Below, in pieces: positions 19,529-31,737 of a stretch of 38,434 bases of DNA. Position 1 is the stretch's first letter. The number at the start of each line of letters is the position of its first letter. The DNA comes from Syncephalis plumigaleata (lineage: Eukaryota; Zoopagomycota; Zoopagomycetes; Zoopagales; Piptocephalidaceae). The stretch spans positions 1 to 38,434 of the forward strand of contig JAIXMF010000109.1 of assembly GCA_025201365.1 (NCBI GenBank), given 5' to 3'. A program made the position numbers and the translations under genes. Under the pieces are notes generated by a model. It did not search any database. It saw only the letters and a list, made by a program, of their open reading frames with translations, and was not told the origin of the DNA.

Positions 19529-20456
19529 CTCGCGCAGTCATAAAATCATAAAGGCCAGCATGAAGAAATATGATGTTTAGTTTGACGATAACAATAGAAT
19601 TTCATGAACGCATCAATGGAATAACTGGTTAAATAAATAAAAACACACTAGTATGATCAGTGGAATACCATCAAGAAGAGCGGAAAGGAATGATAAGAAT
19701 AATTGAAAACGCGACAAAGGACTGGGATATTGGAGCGAAGACAACGACAACAACGAGGACAACGACAATAGCTAAAAGTGTAAACTAAGTATTGATACTA
19801 CGAGTACAATATGCCGCTTTTTTGTAGTTCACTCAGTCCTCATGTAGTGAAACAAAATGGAATTGTTCCGTGGTGGTGGTGGTGGTGGTGGTATGGCACA
19901 ATCACATGGAATGGGGCGAACAATTGTCGAGAACTTCTTAGGACACGGTTCCGTGTTACATGCGTTGCTCGTATTTCCCTGTTTCTTTTTCATTATAGCA
20001 TTACCTGTTTCTTCTAAATGGGATGAGGCGTAAAGGAAAAGGCGCAGTCTCGTGTGCGTGCGTGTATGTGTGCTTGTGTGTGTATGGAGATTATTCACCA
20101 TTTTGTTGATAAACTTTGACATGTTTATGTAAATTGATCAAATGTACATGTAGTACACGCAACTATTATCTATAGAATAAGATGAGGATCTAGTATACAT
20201 AGATATATGGATATGAATGAATAGATGAGTAGTAGTAGTATTAGTAGAGGGTAACAACGTTACCATTTACTGATACATTGCTTTAGTCAATACGGGTTCA
20301 TGTAAAACAAAGTGGAAAAGGACTGTAGTATACAGTAGCAGGAATATACTTATGCATGACATGCTAAGCCAAGACCTCAATTGACATGAGTTATGAATAT
20401 GCTTGTCTATAGTCATATTCAATGTTGAATGAATGAAGAAAAGGCTAATCAGGTAA

Positions 20457-20481
20457 GGCAGGCAGGCAGGCAGGCAGGCAG
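20457..20481. repeat. (GGCA)n microsatellite
   Basis: About six perfect GGCA units. Confidence 0.9.
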
Positions 20482-20730
20482 AAAGACGAATCATAGCACA
20501 AGGCTTATGATGGGCAAGTTCAAGTAGGGCAATGCCATGCTAGTGGATACCCGTGCAATTGCTTGTTTTTCTCTTTACAAATGCCTACCAAATAAACAAG
20601 TCGTGTGATTTCTTCTTAACATAAAGTGATAAAGTGAGGATCACATAGACGTCATTATTAATAATCATGGTCAATGTAACATGTCGTGTTCATAACAGGA
20701 TATATATAGAATGAATAATGAATAATTTAC

Positions 20731-21162
20731 TCAGAATGTCGATCTACAGGCTTTTTCCATCCAATTTGCGCAGTTAGCTTTCTGTTTTATGAATAAATAA
20801 TAGTTATGTTAACACTTACAATAACCCTGTATCTTGTGGTGTGGCAGCGATAACTCCACGGATAAATTGTTATTTGTTGTTTGGTTCCTCGATGTCCTTG
20901 TCCTCCTTGTCTTGAATGATTGGAAGCAACGACCCTTGGATGAAGTTGTGTTGGAACATCGGTTCCACTACGAAGGCATTTGGTGATTTGAATGAAATCC
21001 AGACGAGCAACCATAACCCCGATTCCACAAACGATACTCGAATCCTTTAACTTGCATGTCCTCTTAATCATTGTTTCGATGTGTGCATCTAGTAGAATAA
21101 TGAATTAGTATACTGTAATAAATATCAAAGTGTAATGAGGTATACTTACCGTAAGGGATCAT
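20731..21162 (-). CDS. Unknown small Cys-containing protein, three exons
   Basis: Minus-strand gene reconstructed from splice signals: exon 1 21162-21150 (ATG plus 10 nt), exon 2 21088-20820, exon 3 20781-20731. Introns are 61 nt (G|GTAAGT...CTAG) and only 38 nt (ATT|GTAAGT...ACAG); phases are 1 and 0. The product is 110 aa. I do not recognise it. It is basic with dispersed Cys residues (KRTCKLKDSSIVCGIG, SYRCHTTRY, NCANWMEKAC), has no signal peptide and no TM helix. The middle is Gln/Gly/Arg-rich (RQGGQGHRGTKQQ). Coding support comes from a diverged inverted copy at 21501-21844 that keeps the same residue pattern in both the RGTKQQ region and the last exon (CANWMEK.C). If the last intron is not used, the protein ends a few residues after exon 2. 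Confidence 0.55.
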
Positions 21163-21500
21163 GACAAGTAGTAGGACACTTTCTCATTGATAGTGTGGGA
21201 GCTATGGTTGCTCGATTTGCTCAAGCACAATGTGTAGGCGATATACAATAAGGTAGTGTGAGTAGAGTGTAATAGGGACGATTGAACTGGAAGGTGAAGA
21301 TAAGTTTATTCAGTTTGTACAAAATAGGACCCATATTTATAGTGGATAATGTAACAATATTCAATATTGAAACTATGGTGAGTGTTGAAGGGACATGGCT
21401 GTAATACTAACATAGACACCAATCTCATGATGCAGGAGTGACAGGTGGTAATAATGAGCAATAAGGAGCGCATTTCAGAAAGGATTACGTATACCTCTAG

Positions 21501-21844
21501 ATACATTTAGTCAGTGTTGCTACCTTCAGATGTTCAAGAAATGAAGGATCAGTGCAACAACGAGGAACTAAGCAACAAGAAATAACTTATCCGTAATTGG
21601 TATCACTTTGCATCCAAGGTATGTAAGTTCTATCAACGTGTCTATTATTATGTACCACTAATTGTAATATATGATATCATGATCATTAACATGTCCCGCA
21701 ACTGTTAGGGCAATGACGACTACTCAATAATAATAGCAATGCGATAATGGTGTTTAATTATACAAGTTTATTAATAAACAGCAAATGTTAAAGGATAAAT
21801 GCGCAAATTGGATGGAAAAACACTGTATTTTAATGCTTAAATAA
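21501..21844 (+). pseudogene. Decayed inverted copy of the 20731-21162 gene
   Basis: Plus-strand sequence homologous to exons 2 and 3 of the neighbouring minus-strand gene. At about 21501-21626 the frame reads RGTKQQ then ITYP and meets a TAA where the other copy has Trp. The donor-like GTAAGT is retained at the homologous place, but small indels break the frame. At 21782-21844, after an ACAG acceptor, the last exon is intact: KCANWMEKHC, ending in TAA. A 21-base block is identical between the copies (20752-20772 and 21800-21820, opposite strands). The upstream exons are not clear. The copy is probably a pseudogene, though a gene with a shifted splice pattern is possible. The 338 bases before it (21163-21500) show no other gene. 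Confidence 0.5.
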
Positions 21845-21905
21845 ATGATATGCTAAAAGAACAGAAACTGGTTAAATCAATAAAGTATTGCTTGTAAGTA
21901 TCGCG

Positions 21906-22583
21906 CTAGACTACAACAGCTATTATACATAAAAGCAGCTCGGCCGCGTAGACCGGCGGTGTAAAGAATAGCATCATAGCTGTGTTGGCACCAATTTGTA
22001 GCGCAGTTATCACGCATAAAAGAATGGCATAACGTTGTCGCGGCTTACGCATTTCAGTCGTGTCTTTAAATGCTATAACCAATTGGATTATGGCAATTAG
22101 TAGAACAAGTATGCTAACAGCGAATAGTCCAATGTAACCGATCTGAAATAGAATTGGATTGAACGTACGACTGAGCCAGAAACTGAACGCCGTAAACGCG
22201 AATCCTAACAGCAATACCTGGCATACCACCAGACCACTCACCAAGTATCTACTGCATTGGCGTTGATGTTTATCAAGGGCAACAGCCCAGCGTAACAACA
22301 TTTGAATGGTGGCGGTCATGATAAACCCAGTGCCAAGTACGCCGAAATCAATGCCATTAAGCTCGGCTAAAGCGATACCGAAATGGGCTGCATAGGCTAG
22401 CATGCCGAACGTGAAGAAGATACAATGCACGTATCTCGTTTGTCGATGTCGCCACAAGTGTGCCGAACCAATAAGCGAGCTAACAATAATTAATGCAACA
22501 CAGACCTCGTCCAACTCTTGGGCAAGGTTGTAATAGGGCAATGCCCGTTGTTCGGGTTCATGACGTGTCCAAGAAGTCAACAT
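21906..22583 (-). CDS. Seven-transmembrane protein, unknown
   Basis: Single exon, 225 aa from the ATG at 22583 (MLTSWTRHEPEQ). The open frame extends further up, but through AT-repeat sequence. Seven hydrophobic helices fill almost the whole protein: VCVALIIVSSLIGSAHLW, HCIFFTFGMLAYAAHFGIAL, GVLGTGFIMTATIQMLL, LVSGLVVCQVLLLGFAF, IGYIGLFAVSILVLLIAII, YAILLCVITALQIGANTAMM, and AELLLCIIAVVV at the very end. Loops are short and basic on alternating sides. There is no GPCR family motif that I recognise; it may belong to a fungal family of small 7TM proteins of unknown function. The ending within TM7 is abrupt, so a further exon cannot be ruled out. Confidence 0.7.
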   Translation of the reverse strand: MLTSWTRHEPEQRALPYYNLAQELDEVCVALIIVSSLIGSAHLWRHRQTRYVHCIFFTFGMLAYAAHFGIALAELNGIDFGVLGTGFIMTATIQMLLRWAVALDKHQRQCSRYLVSGLVVCQVLLLGFAFTAFSFWLSRTFNPILFQIGYIGLFAVSILVLLIAIIQLVIAFKDTTEMRKPRQRYAILLCVITALQIGANTAMMLFFTPPVYAAELLLCIIAVVV

Positions 22584-23219
22584 GAATACAGAATTGCTAA
22601 TATAAATAAATATATAAATATATATGCTAAAACACAAATGCAAGAATAGAATAAGAGAGAAAGAGAGAAAGAGAGAAAGAGAAAGAAAGCGTTTAATATC
22701 TAGCAGTTCCTATTGTATGGAATTGAATCGCAAAGGTATCGCATACTACTTCCATATGGAATGACATTATCATTAATCTACCATGTCAAACAAGTTTTTT
22801 TATTAAATGCATGCCATTGTTGTTCCATTTCATATGATTATCTATCTACATATTAATAGATATAGATTCATTGTTTCTATTTTTAACGATTAATACTACT
22901 ACGCTACATCTATTGACTGTTAAGCTACATTGACGATAACGACGATCTTCTTGGTCGGCAAATGAAATGCAAAGATGCTCATCCGCGTACATGATAATCT
23001 CCCTCAATCATTTCTAATATGATGATGAGTGCCGACTAGTTCCGACATTCATATCGAAAAGATAGTGGCAGAAAAAAAGGATTGAAAAGTGATTTCTCAT
23101 CTGTCGCCATCTATTTTAATCCAAGACAACCACGCGTTATCCTCGTCTTGTTTCTTCATTTATTCACTGTTTCCTATTCGACGTCCCTGTTATTTTTGAC
23201 TTGTTTAGCGTGGCTTATC
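22584..23219. other. Intergenic region upstream of ADE12-like gene
   Basis: Divergent spacer between the minus-strand 7TM gene and the plus-strand adenylosuccinate synthetase. It contains a GAGAAA run (about 22652-22688). An open frame leads into the enzyme from 23082, but homology starts only at the ATG 23220. Confidence 0.5.
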
Positions 23220-25089
<1,870 letters not shown>

Positions 25090-25457
25090 ATATACGGTAG
25101 ATTGCATTAGTATTAGGATAATGATCAAAAGAACAAAAATGCTGCTTCACGTATCATTGATTACTTGTCGTATACTAAAATAAATATTATACGATCATTT
25201 CATTTGGAACCAACATGCCTAATAGTAAATTAATTATTCGGCTACTTTTATTTGGTTGAACAAATGAAGCGTAATATAGCAGGAATGAGACATGTTAGTT
25301 TGCCGACTATTCTGCTCAAGGACACGTTTGCCTATTATGCTTGTCATATCAATTGATCAATGACATCAGTACACACACACATCACATCACTTGTATATCG
25401 TGTCCATTCGTTCCAATTTGACAGCATTCCACGTAATAGTATCCGTTGTTCAATAGG
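25090..25457. other. Intergenic region between ADE12-like and PHS1-like genes
   Basis: Head-to-tail spacer of 368 nt, with AATAAA-like sequence near 25180 as a likely end signal of the upstream gene. No gene seen. Confidence 0.5.
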
Positions 25458-26569
25458 ATGGAGCAACAAAACACGCAGCCATTGCCGGCATTTCCCCTAG
25501 AGGACACGCGTCCTATTCCTAATTTCCGCAAGAATCCCTTTCGATCACTTATTAGCGCCAATACTGGTATGTTTCCAGAGTGGTTAAATACGTTCATTGT
25601 CTGTAGCTTACTAATGACCCACCGTATTTACAGCACACGCCTACCTAGTACTCTACAATGTACTCTCGTGTTTCGGCTGGCTATTTGTGCTTGGTATATT
25701 CTGTGGTTATGTGCAATCAGTTGGTATTAGCAAGGCATTATGGACGTCCTATGATGTCAATTGCAGCTGGGTTCAACTACTCACGTTGACTGCATGTTTA
25801 GAGGTAAGTCATATATACATATATGTATATATACATCTATTAATTGTGTCCATTGATACGTATAGATTATTCATGCGGCTACCGGCAAGTGTTTGTAGAC
25901 TACGATGCGTGTGTTGATAACATCGACTAACCTCTACCTCCACCTCCACCTCCATCTTGCTTCATGATGTAGGCTTAGTTAAGGCGGGTGTGGCCACCAC
26001 TGCCACGCAAACACTCGTGCGTTTCCTCGTAGTGACATTGGTTAGTCGTCATCTTGCTGCGTCTGTCATACAGCATCATTGGTCCTACACCATCATGAGC
26101 ATTACATGGTCTATCTCGGAGATAGTGCGCTACCTGTACTATGTCTACAATGCAACGGATGCCGGCCCACCACTAACACTTACATGGCTTCGGTAAGTAG
26201 TGGAATGAGACATGTGCTCGTAGATGATGATAATGATAACCATTCTTATTTGCAGATACTCTTTGTTCTACGTGCTATATCCTATTGGTGCATTTGGTGA
26301 AGCCATGCAAATCTACGTTGGTCTAGACTATATTAAACGTGACTATGGCATTGCTGCCTATGCTGTCGCCATTGGCATTCTAGTCTATTATCCATTTGGT
26401 AAGTGGAGTCTGGACAATTTAGCATGTTGCTAATGTTATACGGATAGGCTTATGGACAATGTACAATCATATGCGGAAACAACGTAGACGATACCTTACG
26501 GCTGCCTATGAAATGGAACGACGAGTACAGGAAGCAGTGGCAGCACATTATGCTCGTCAAAAGCAATAA
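25458..26569 (+). CDS. PHS1: Very-long-chain (3R)-3-hydroxyacyl-CoA dehydratase (PTPLA/Phs1 family)
   Basis: Six exons: 25458-25566, 25634-25803, 25866-25884, 25973-26192, 26256-26398 and 26448-26569. The product is 260 aa. It is the ER membrane enzyme that dehydrates 3-hydroxyacyl-CoA in very-long-chain fatty acid elongation. Six or so hydrophobic helices are visible. Family motifs are LVLYNVLSCFGW, the LEIIHAATGLV region and WSISEIVRYLYY. The catalytic box is RYSLFYVLYPIGAFGE, where Tyr181 and Glu188 have the 7-residue spacing of the known catalytic pair. The C-terminal tail is basic and charged, and ends in KQ. Exon 3 is only 19 nt and its following intron starts with GC (G|GCAAGT) instead of GT. 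Without both, the LEIIHAATGLV motif cannot be formed, so the structure is well supported. Confidence 0.93.
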
Positions 26570-26784
26570 ACACGCTGCACACGTCTGTTATTATTATTAT
26601 TATTATTATGAGCATGTCAGTATAGAATACATGCTTGCTATATGGATTAGTAGAATGCTATCACTTGTCATGACATTATGACTAGACTTGTTTATTTGAT
26701 ATATACAATGCTCATATGATTGATATCAGAGAGTTGAAGTAGTAGTAGCAACAATATGGATCTAATTGATGCTTCCTCTTCTTC

Positions 26785-26998
26785 TTATATGAGCGTAATC
26801 CTTACACTCTCTTCAAGTTTATTACCTATAATTATTGTTATTGTTGTTATCGAGTTAGCAAATAGTTGGTGGATGTAGTAATTCAAACTTACCCGCTGGT
26901 CTGCCTTCAACTAGGACATTTCCATTTAGCTCCTTGCTGATAAATAAAAGTAAGGTGGATAGCACGAATGCCACGTAGATAGAACGAGTGAACTGCAT
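26785..26998 (-). CDS. 48-residue secreted peptide precursor, intron-split
   Basis: Two minus-strand exons, 26998-26893 and 26825-26785, with a 67-nt phase-1 intron (G|GTAAGT...TTATAG). The product is 48 aa. The first exon encodes a good signal peptide: MQFTRSIYVAFVLSTLLLFI, with basic residues at the start and then a strong hydrophobic core. Cleavage would leave about 24-28 residues (ELNGNVLVEGRPAGNKLEES and a short VRITLI end), without Cys. A TATA-like run lies about 90 nt upstream of the ATG. It could be a secreted signalling or effector peptide; a microprotein or a remnant of a larger gene is also possible. I know of no family. Each exon is too short to be noticed by ordinary gene finding. 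Confidence 0.5.
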
Positions 26999-27480
26999 GT
27001 TACTGATAAATAAACCTATTTGCTATCAGGAAAGTAATAATCAACAAAACTACAGTATTGATTCAAGTGCGGAATAGTACGCTCATATATATAGCTCATT
27101 ACTATTCCTTTGCGCATGGCATTGACCATTGATACCACTGCTGTGTAGCGGCTATAGAATGTCATAGAATGTGTCGCGTCATGTGTCGTAGTGCTCGCAA
27201 AGGCTTAACATGTCCATTGAATCAGTCTAACATGCTGGTAGTTCACTATTTCTTTCAGTATTTTAAAGCACATGATGTAGTGCGCAGACATTTTATACAC
27301 AATAGATCATGACAATGACAATGCAAAGGCAGTAAATTTAGCAATACATGATCATTTAGAAGTTTCCCGTTTACTACATACGAATACAATAAAGCACAAA
27401 TATCTTATTATCATGTATGTATATATTCATAACCATTTATTGCTAATAAAATGTAGCTCGTTTAACATTAAAGACGTAAT
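26999..27480. other. Intergenic region
   Basis: It lies between the peptide gene and the permease, both on the minus strand. It holds the peptide promoter and the permease 3' flank (ATTTATTGC near 27436 gives GCAATAAAT on the minus strand, a likely end signal). No gene seen. Confidence 0.5.
27085..27093 (-). promoter_or_regulatory. TATA-like element of the 48-aa peptide gene
   Basis: TATATATAT on the minus strand, ~90 nt upstream of the peptide ATG at 26998. Confidence 0.4.
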
Positions 27481-28983
27481 CTAATTAGTGGCAACGGGAG
27501 CAGTAGCGGCAACATTACCACGACGACGGAATCGAAGACGATCAGCGATGCGCTTAGTAAGTTCCGGGTTACGAACACGGAAATACCAGATGGGTACACC
27601 GATCAAGCAAGCGAACACGCAACCAATGTAGACACCAACACCGGAGGTGGTGTCGATCAACGGGGCAACCACCAAGTAGGCGGCAACCAACAAGAACAAG
27701 CAAGCCAATGGCCACCAGATCTTGAATGGACGTGGCGAGTCGGCCATGGTACGGCGTAGGATGAGCAGGGCGACCACTGTCAAGAAGTAGAAGATCCACA
27801 ATAGGAATGCGTAGATGGAGGCGAGATAGGTGAAGTCACCGGGTAGTGTGAGAAGCATCGACATGATAGCCACTAGGATCCAGGCGCGTATGGGCGATTG
27901 ACGCGTAGCGTGGATGTGACCCAAAGCCTTGGGGAATACAGTGCCTTCCTCGGCGTTAGCCACAACGAGGCGAGAGGCGGCCCACATGTTACCGTTGATG
28001 GCACCGAAGGTGGAGCAGACGACCATGGCGGCCATGAAGTAGCCACCGAAAGCACCCATGGTACGTAGACCAAGTTGCATGGCGACAGTGGACGAATTAC
28101 GTACAACTTCCACGGGGAGTACGGCAAAGTAAGCGACATTGGCGAGTTCGTAGCAAGCAATCACGAGTAGACATGAAATGGTAATGGCCAATGGCAAGTT
28201 ACGACGTGGGTTCTTCAATTCACCGGTGGCGTAGTTGAGATTGTTCCAGCCGTTGTAGGCGAACAACGCCATATACATGGCAGTACCATACTCGAGTGGC
28301 TTCGTGCTACTGTCCTTGAATCCATGCTCGAAGTTCTGCACATTTCCCTTGCCCAACCACACGAGACCCACCACGACGATGATGGCGATGGCGAGTAGTT
28401 TGGCCATGGTAAACACGTTCTGTACCATGTTACCGCTGCGCTGTGACAAACAATTAATAAAGGTGATGAGCAGGATACCGGCACAGGCCACGAGTTTCAC
28501 TTGGTAGTCGGGTGGAATAGGCATGGCATCAGGGTTCATACTTGGACGGAAGTAGATTAGCGTCAATAGGTAGCGGGCGAATACCACCGCGATGGATGCG
28601 GTACCGATTGGATTGATGAGCATGACGTTGGACCATGTGTAGATGATGCCCATTAATGAGCCGAATCCCGATTTCAGATATTGATACTCGCCACCTGACT
28701 TGGTGATGAGCGTGCCCAATTCAGCGTAGCAGAAAGCGCCCAACATGGAGAGTAGACCCGCGACCAACCATACGATCAAGGCCATGGATACGGAACCTGC
28801 TTGGATGAACAGAGGACCGGGAGAGGCGAAGATACCCGACCCGATAATGAGACCGACAATCATGGTGATGCCGCTGAATAGGCCCATGTGTGGTTCGGGC
28901 GCACCACCGTTCATTGCACCTTTACCCTTTTCGAGGGTAGAGCCATTCTGGCTGAAACTGCCAATGGAGCCTTTCCTTGACAT
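27481..28983 (-). CDS. Amino-acid permease, APC superfamily, LAT-like
   Basis: Intronless, 500 aa from the ATG at 28983 (MSRKGSIGSFSQNGS). The in-frame extension upstream has no homology. Twelve hydrophobic helices are visible. The TM1 signature GLIIGSGIFASPG (residues 45-57) forms the unwound substrate-binding bend of LeuT-fold APC transporters. Further family motifs are CYAELGTLITKSGGEYQYL (TM3 start), FAYNGWNNLNYATGELKNPRRNLPLAI and WAASRLVVANAEEGTVFP. The pattern is that of the L-type / SLC7 and fungal methionine/large neutral amino-acid permease group. It would import or exchange amino acids at the plasma or vacuolar membrane; specificity cannot be read from sequence. The Ser-rich N-terminus and basic C-terminus are cytoplasmic. 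GC content is higher than in its neighbours, which suggests high expression. Confidence 0.93.
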   Translation of the reverse strand: MSRKGSIGSFSQNGSTLEKGKGAMNGGAPEPHMGLFSGITMIVGLIIGSGIFASPGPLFIQAGSVSMALIVWLVAGLLSMLGAFCYAELGTLITKSGGEYQYLKSGFGSLMGIIYTWSNVMLINPIGTASIAVVFARYLLTLIYFRPSMNPDAMPIPPDYQVKLVACAGILLITFINCLSQRSGNMVQNVFTMAKLLAIAIIVVVGLVWLGKGNVQNFEHGFKDSSTKPLEYGTAMYMALFAYNGWNNLNYATGELKNPRRNLPLAITISCLLVIACYELANVAYFAVLPVEVVRNSSTVAMQLGLRTMGAFGGYFMAAMVVCSTFGAINGNMWAASRLVVANAEEGTVFPKALGHIHATRQSPIRAWILVAIMSMLLTLPGDFTYLASIYAFLLWIFYFLTVVALLILRRTMADSPRPFKIWWPLACLFLLVAAYLVVAPLIDTTSGVGVYIGCVFACLIGVPIWYFRVRNPELTKRIADRLRFRRRGNVAATAPVATN

Positions 28984-30595
28984 GATAGCAGCGCAATGAC
29001 AATGGCAAACGATATGGAGACGGAATACCACTAGCGTTTATAGAATATTCGTTACTATAAAGAAAGAAAACAACACGGAGGATGAGGGAGGTCAAGAAAG
29101 AGATAGCAAATAATCGTTAGTGACCAGATAAAAGCAAATAAAATAAAATAATAATAGAATAGAACGGAATATTCCGTTAGAGTTGTTAGTAGTAGTAGTA
29201 GTAGTATAGCAATATAACAATGGTATCCTCATCAAAGGAGATGATCCATGTTATTTATTTGTGTATTTGTTTATTTATAGGTGGATGCTAATATGTTGTG
29301 CTATTGCGTTATTCGAAGTGATTATTAAATAACCACCATTATCCTCGTTATAGATTGCTATTCGGTAGTTTAGGATGCCATCTGAACAAGAAAAAAAACT
29401 AGAAATAGAAATAAACTAATCCGAAAACTAATCGGTGTTGATCTGCCACATGGCATCACACACATCACGCCATAGAATTATAGCATGTCGTGATTGTGCA
29501 ATATCACCATTCTCACATTCCTCTACATGGGACAATATCGCTCGATCGATCGACCTAATACTCACCTAAACAATAGTGTCGTGAAAAATAGTGTCTAGTA
29601 GAGCACCGATGGGGATATGGTAAAGTAATAGTAGTCGTAGTAAGAATGTGTAAGTGTATAACTAAAAGAAAAGTGTGATCAATAGATTTCTGTATATTAC
29701 GCTCGGTGTGAGGAAGCGAAAGAGAGAAAAAGTAAGTAAGCGTGATGTCGTTAAACCGAGCAAGTAGGCAAAAGAAAAGAAACACACATAAGCATTGACA
29801 ACATGTCGCGTAGCCTTAGAGACGCCATTTTATAGTAACGATAAAAAAGGGCGTTTTCTTTTCTCTTTTTTTTACAATGACAAAACAATATGGCAACAAC
29901 GACTAATGCGTATAATAGCATACTTGTTTGAACACGGGTTAAACAGATTCAAGTCCGCTAATTAGGATGACATGCGGTCATTACTGGATTAGTGTTTGAC
30001 GTCAACGTGTTGAAGGTTACAAAACTGATCATGCCAATTGCTACAATTTATCCATCTATTTTGTCTGTAGATTCATATCTCTGTCTGTGTGTATGTCACT
30101 TACCTTTGCATCCATTTTATTTATCTACACTTTATTGATCTATCAATAAATGACGTTTACCGCTTAATTCATAGTTATAATGTTACTAACATGTGGTTCA
30201 CCATTCGTTATTGTCCAATATTGTAGATGTGTGTATGGATATAGATCATCTAGTGATCCAACAAATAATACAAGTTACAGATGCTGATGCTGATGCTGAT
30301 GCTGATGCTGATGAGATGCTGATGGGGTGTATCCACGTGGTAATACTATAATACCCATGTATTAACTAGCATAGTTTATAACGAGTAGTAAAATAGAACG
30401 TGGTGGTTACCATTAGGGAATGACAATGGTTTGAGATATTCGTGGACATGAAGAAAGAAAGGGGAATAGAATCTATAGTCATAATTATAATAATTGATCA
30501 TTGTTATTTCCTTGGAATTCATTGTTATCTGTAGTATACTAGTAACGTTTTATTTAGGTATACAAGATATAGAGCCGTCAAATAATTGTTACTAG
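28984..30595. other. Intergenic region, 1.6 kb
   Basis: AT-rich spacer with TAG triplets (about 29190-29206), AGAAA-rich tracts and a GATGCT hexamer repeat (30280-30325). It contains the upstream region of the minus-strand permease. I found no gene. Confidence 0.5.
30280..30325. repeat. (GATGCT)n hexanucleotide repeat
   Basis: Five to six GATGCT units, with one imperfect unit (GATGAG) near the end. It is noncoding in all frames I could support. Confidence 0.9.
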
Positions 30596-30847
30596 ATGGG
30601 TAATCATAGACAATTGGTGTATCCAAATGCTACACCGTATTTTTCAGTTCATGGCTTATTATTATTCCTATTGGGTCATATCATTTGTTATAATATGTTA
30701 CACTATTGCCATGCATTGTTCTCAGTTGAAATGGCGCATGCGTTCAATCATGCTTCCACAACCCGCACTGTTGATACTGTTGTGCTCCCAGCTCGTATGA
30801 GTCGATCCTCGGTTTCCTCCCCAGCTGTCAAACAAAATGACCACTAA
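30596..30847 (+). CDS. Hypothetical small membrane or secreted protein
   Basis: 83 aa from ATG 30596. A hydrophobic segment (FSVHGLLLFLLGHIICYNML) is followed by a Ser/Thr-rich hydrophilic tail (TTRTVDTVVLPARMSRSSVS). The 3' half is noticeably more GC-rich than the surrounding DNA, which hints at coding. There is no family resemblance, and it could be a type II membrane peptide, a first exon, or chance. It lies upstream of, and on the same strand as, the five-TM gene. Confidence 0.35.
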   Translation: MGNHRQLVYPNATPYFSVHGLLLFLLGHIICYNMLHYCHALFSVEMAHAFNHASTTRTVDTVVLPARMSRSSVSSPAVKQNDH

Positions 30848-31071
30848 TTAGCGAGCAACGATGGTAGAAACCCGCTTGCATCTTTCATACTAGAGGCTTT
30901 TGTTCTTGTGCAGATACTTACCTCTCTGTATATATTGTTGCTACACGGTTGCAAATCGAGCTTCTCTTTAATCCTCTCGTTATCATATGCTATTATACTG
31001 CTAATATATATTAATTAAACAAGAGCTATTGGTGCTGCTTCATACAAGCATTTCTTGGTGTTATCGTAGGA

Positions 31072-31737
31072 ATGAGTTTACCAATATCGCTTCTTAGTGG
31101 TAGCATTACCTGCCATACACTAAGCTGGATACTAATCTCTGGATTAGCAATATCTAGTATCTGTATAATTATATGCTTGCTAGCGAAGGCTTACGTGATA
31201 CAGATGCACGATAAACGTGTACTATGGTTCGGCATCATGTGCATACCACTTCCAACTATTTTCGTCTGGGGAATTGCTTTCAACGAGGATATCTACTTCA
31301 CAAGCGACGGCATCTGCCTGATAAACCTTCCCAATTGGATTCCAATTGTTCGTTGTTGCACCGAAGTGTTTGTCAACGGTATATTCTCGTGTATATTCCT
31401 TCATACTGTCATAAAACAATATCGAGTATTTGGGAGCAGGCGCTGGGATAAACTCAAGTCTGATGGATTGCTTTACCTGTTGGGCGCGGCCATTTCCAGT
31501 ATCATCTGTGCATTAATATCAGTTTTCCAATCGCTTGGACCAATAAGCGAGTTAATATTCTTTGTTGATTGTAAGTATAATACAAACTAAATGTGGTAAT
31601 GAGATCTGCTAATCTATAATGATAATCTAGGGGGCATCGTATCCACATTGCTCATTCATCAATATCGAAATATGCGTACTGCGCTTCAAGATAGTCGGCC
31701 TCAAACACAGCAATTTACATATTGGCGAATGCAGTAA
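31072..31737 (+). CDS. Five-transmembrane protein, unknown
   Basis: Two exons, 31072-31570 and 31631-31737, with a 60-nt phase-1 intron (GATT|GTAAGT...ATCTAG). The product is 201 aa. Hydrophobic helices: LSWILISGLAISSICIIICL, LWFGIMCIPLPTIFVWGIAF, IVRCCTEVFVNGIFSCIFLH, LLYLLGAAISSIICALISVF, and ELIFFVDWGIVSTLLIHQY across the splice junction. The last loop and tail are polar (RTALQDSRPQTQQ). It resembles a truncated 7TM receptor but has no diagnostic motif. I do not recognise the family. The intron is needed to remove a stop and to complete the last helix. Confidence 0.65.

Larger units (their letters stand above)
19348..20730. other. Intergenic region rich in simple repeats
   Basis: No gene that I can support. 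It holds (TG)n at 19486-19527, TGG triplets (about 19871-19894), TG-rich sequence (about 20050-20085), TAG triplets (about 20228-20248) and (GGCA)n at 20457-20481. Short open frames here run through repeats. Confidence 0.5.

Noticed and set aside
23082-23219. N-terminal extension of adenylosuccinate synthetase as a targeting sequence
   Set aside because: It is in frame with an ATG at 23082, but the hydrophobic translation does not resemble a mitochondrial presequence and the family begins at the ATG 23220. It is more likely leader DNA.
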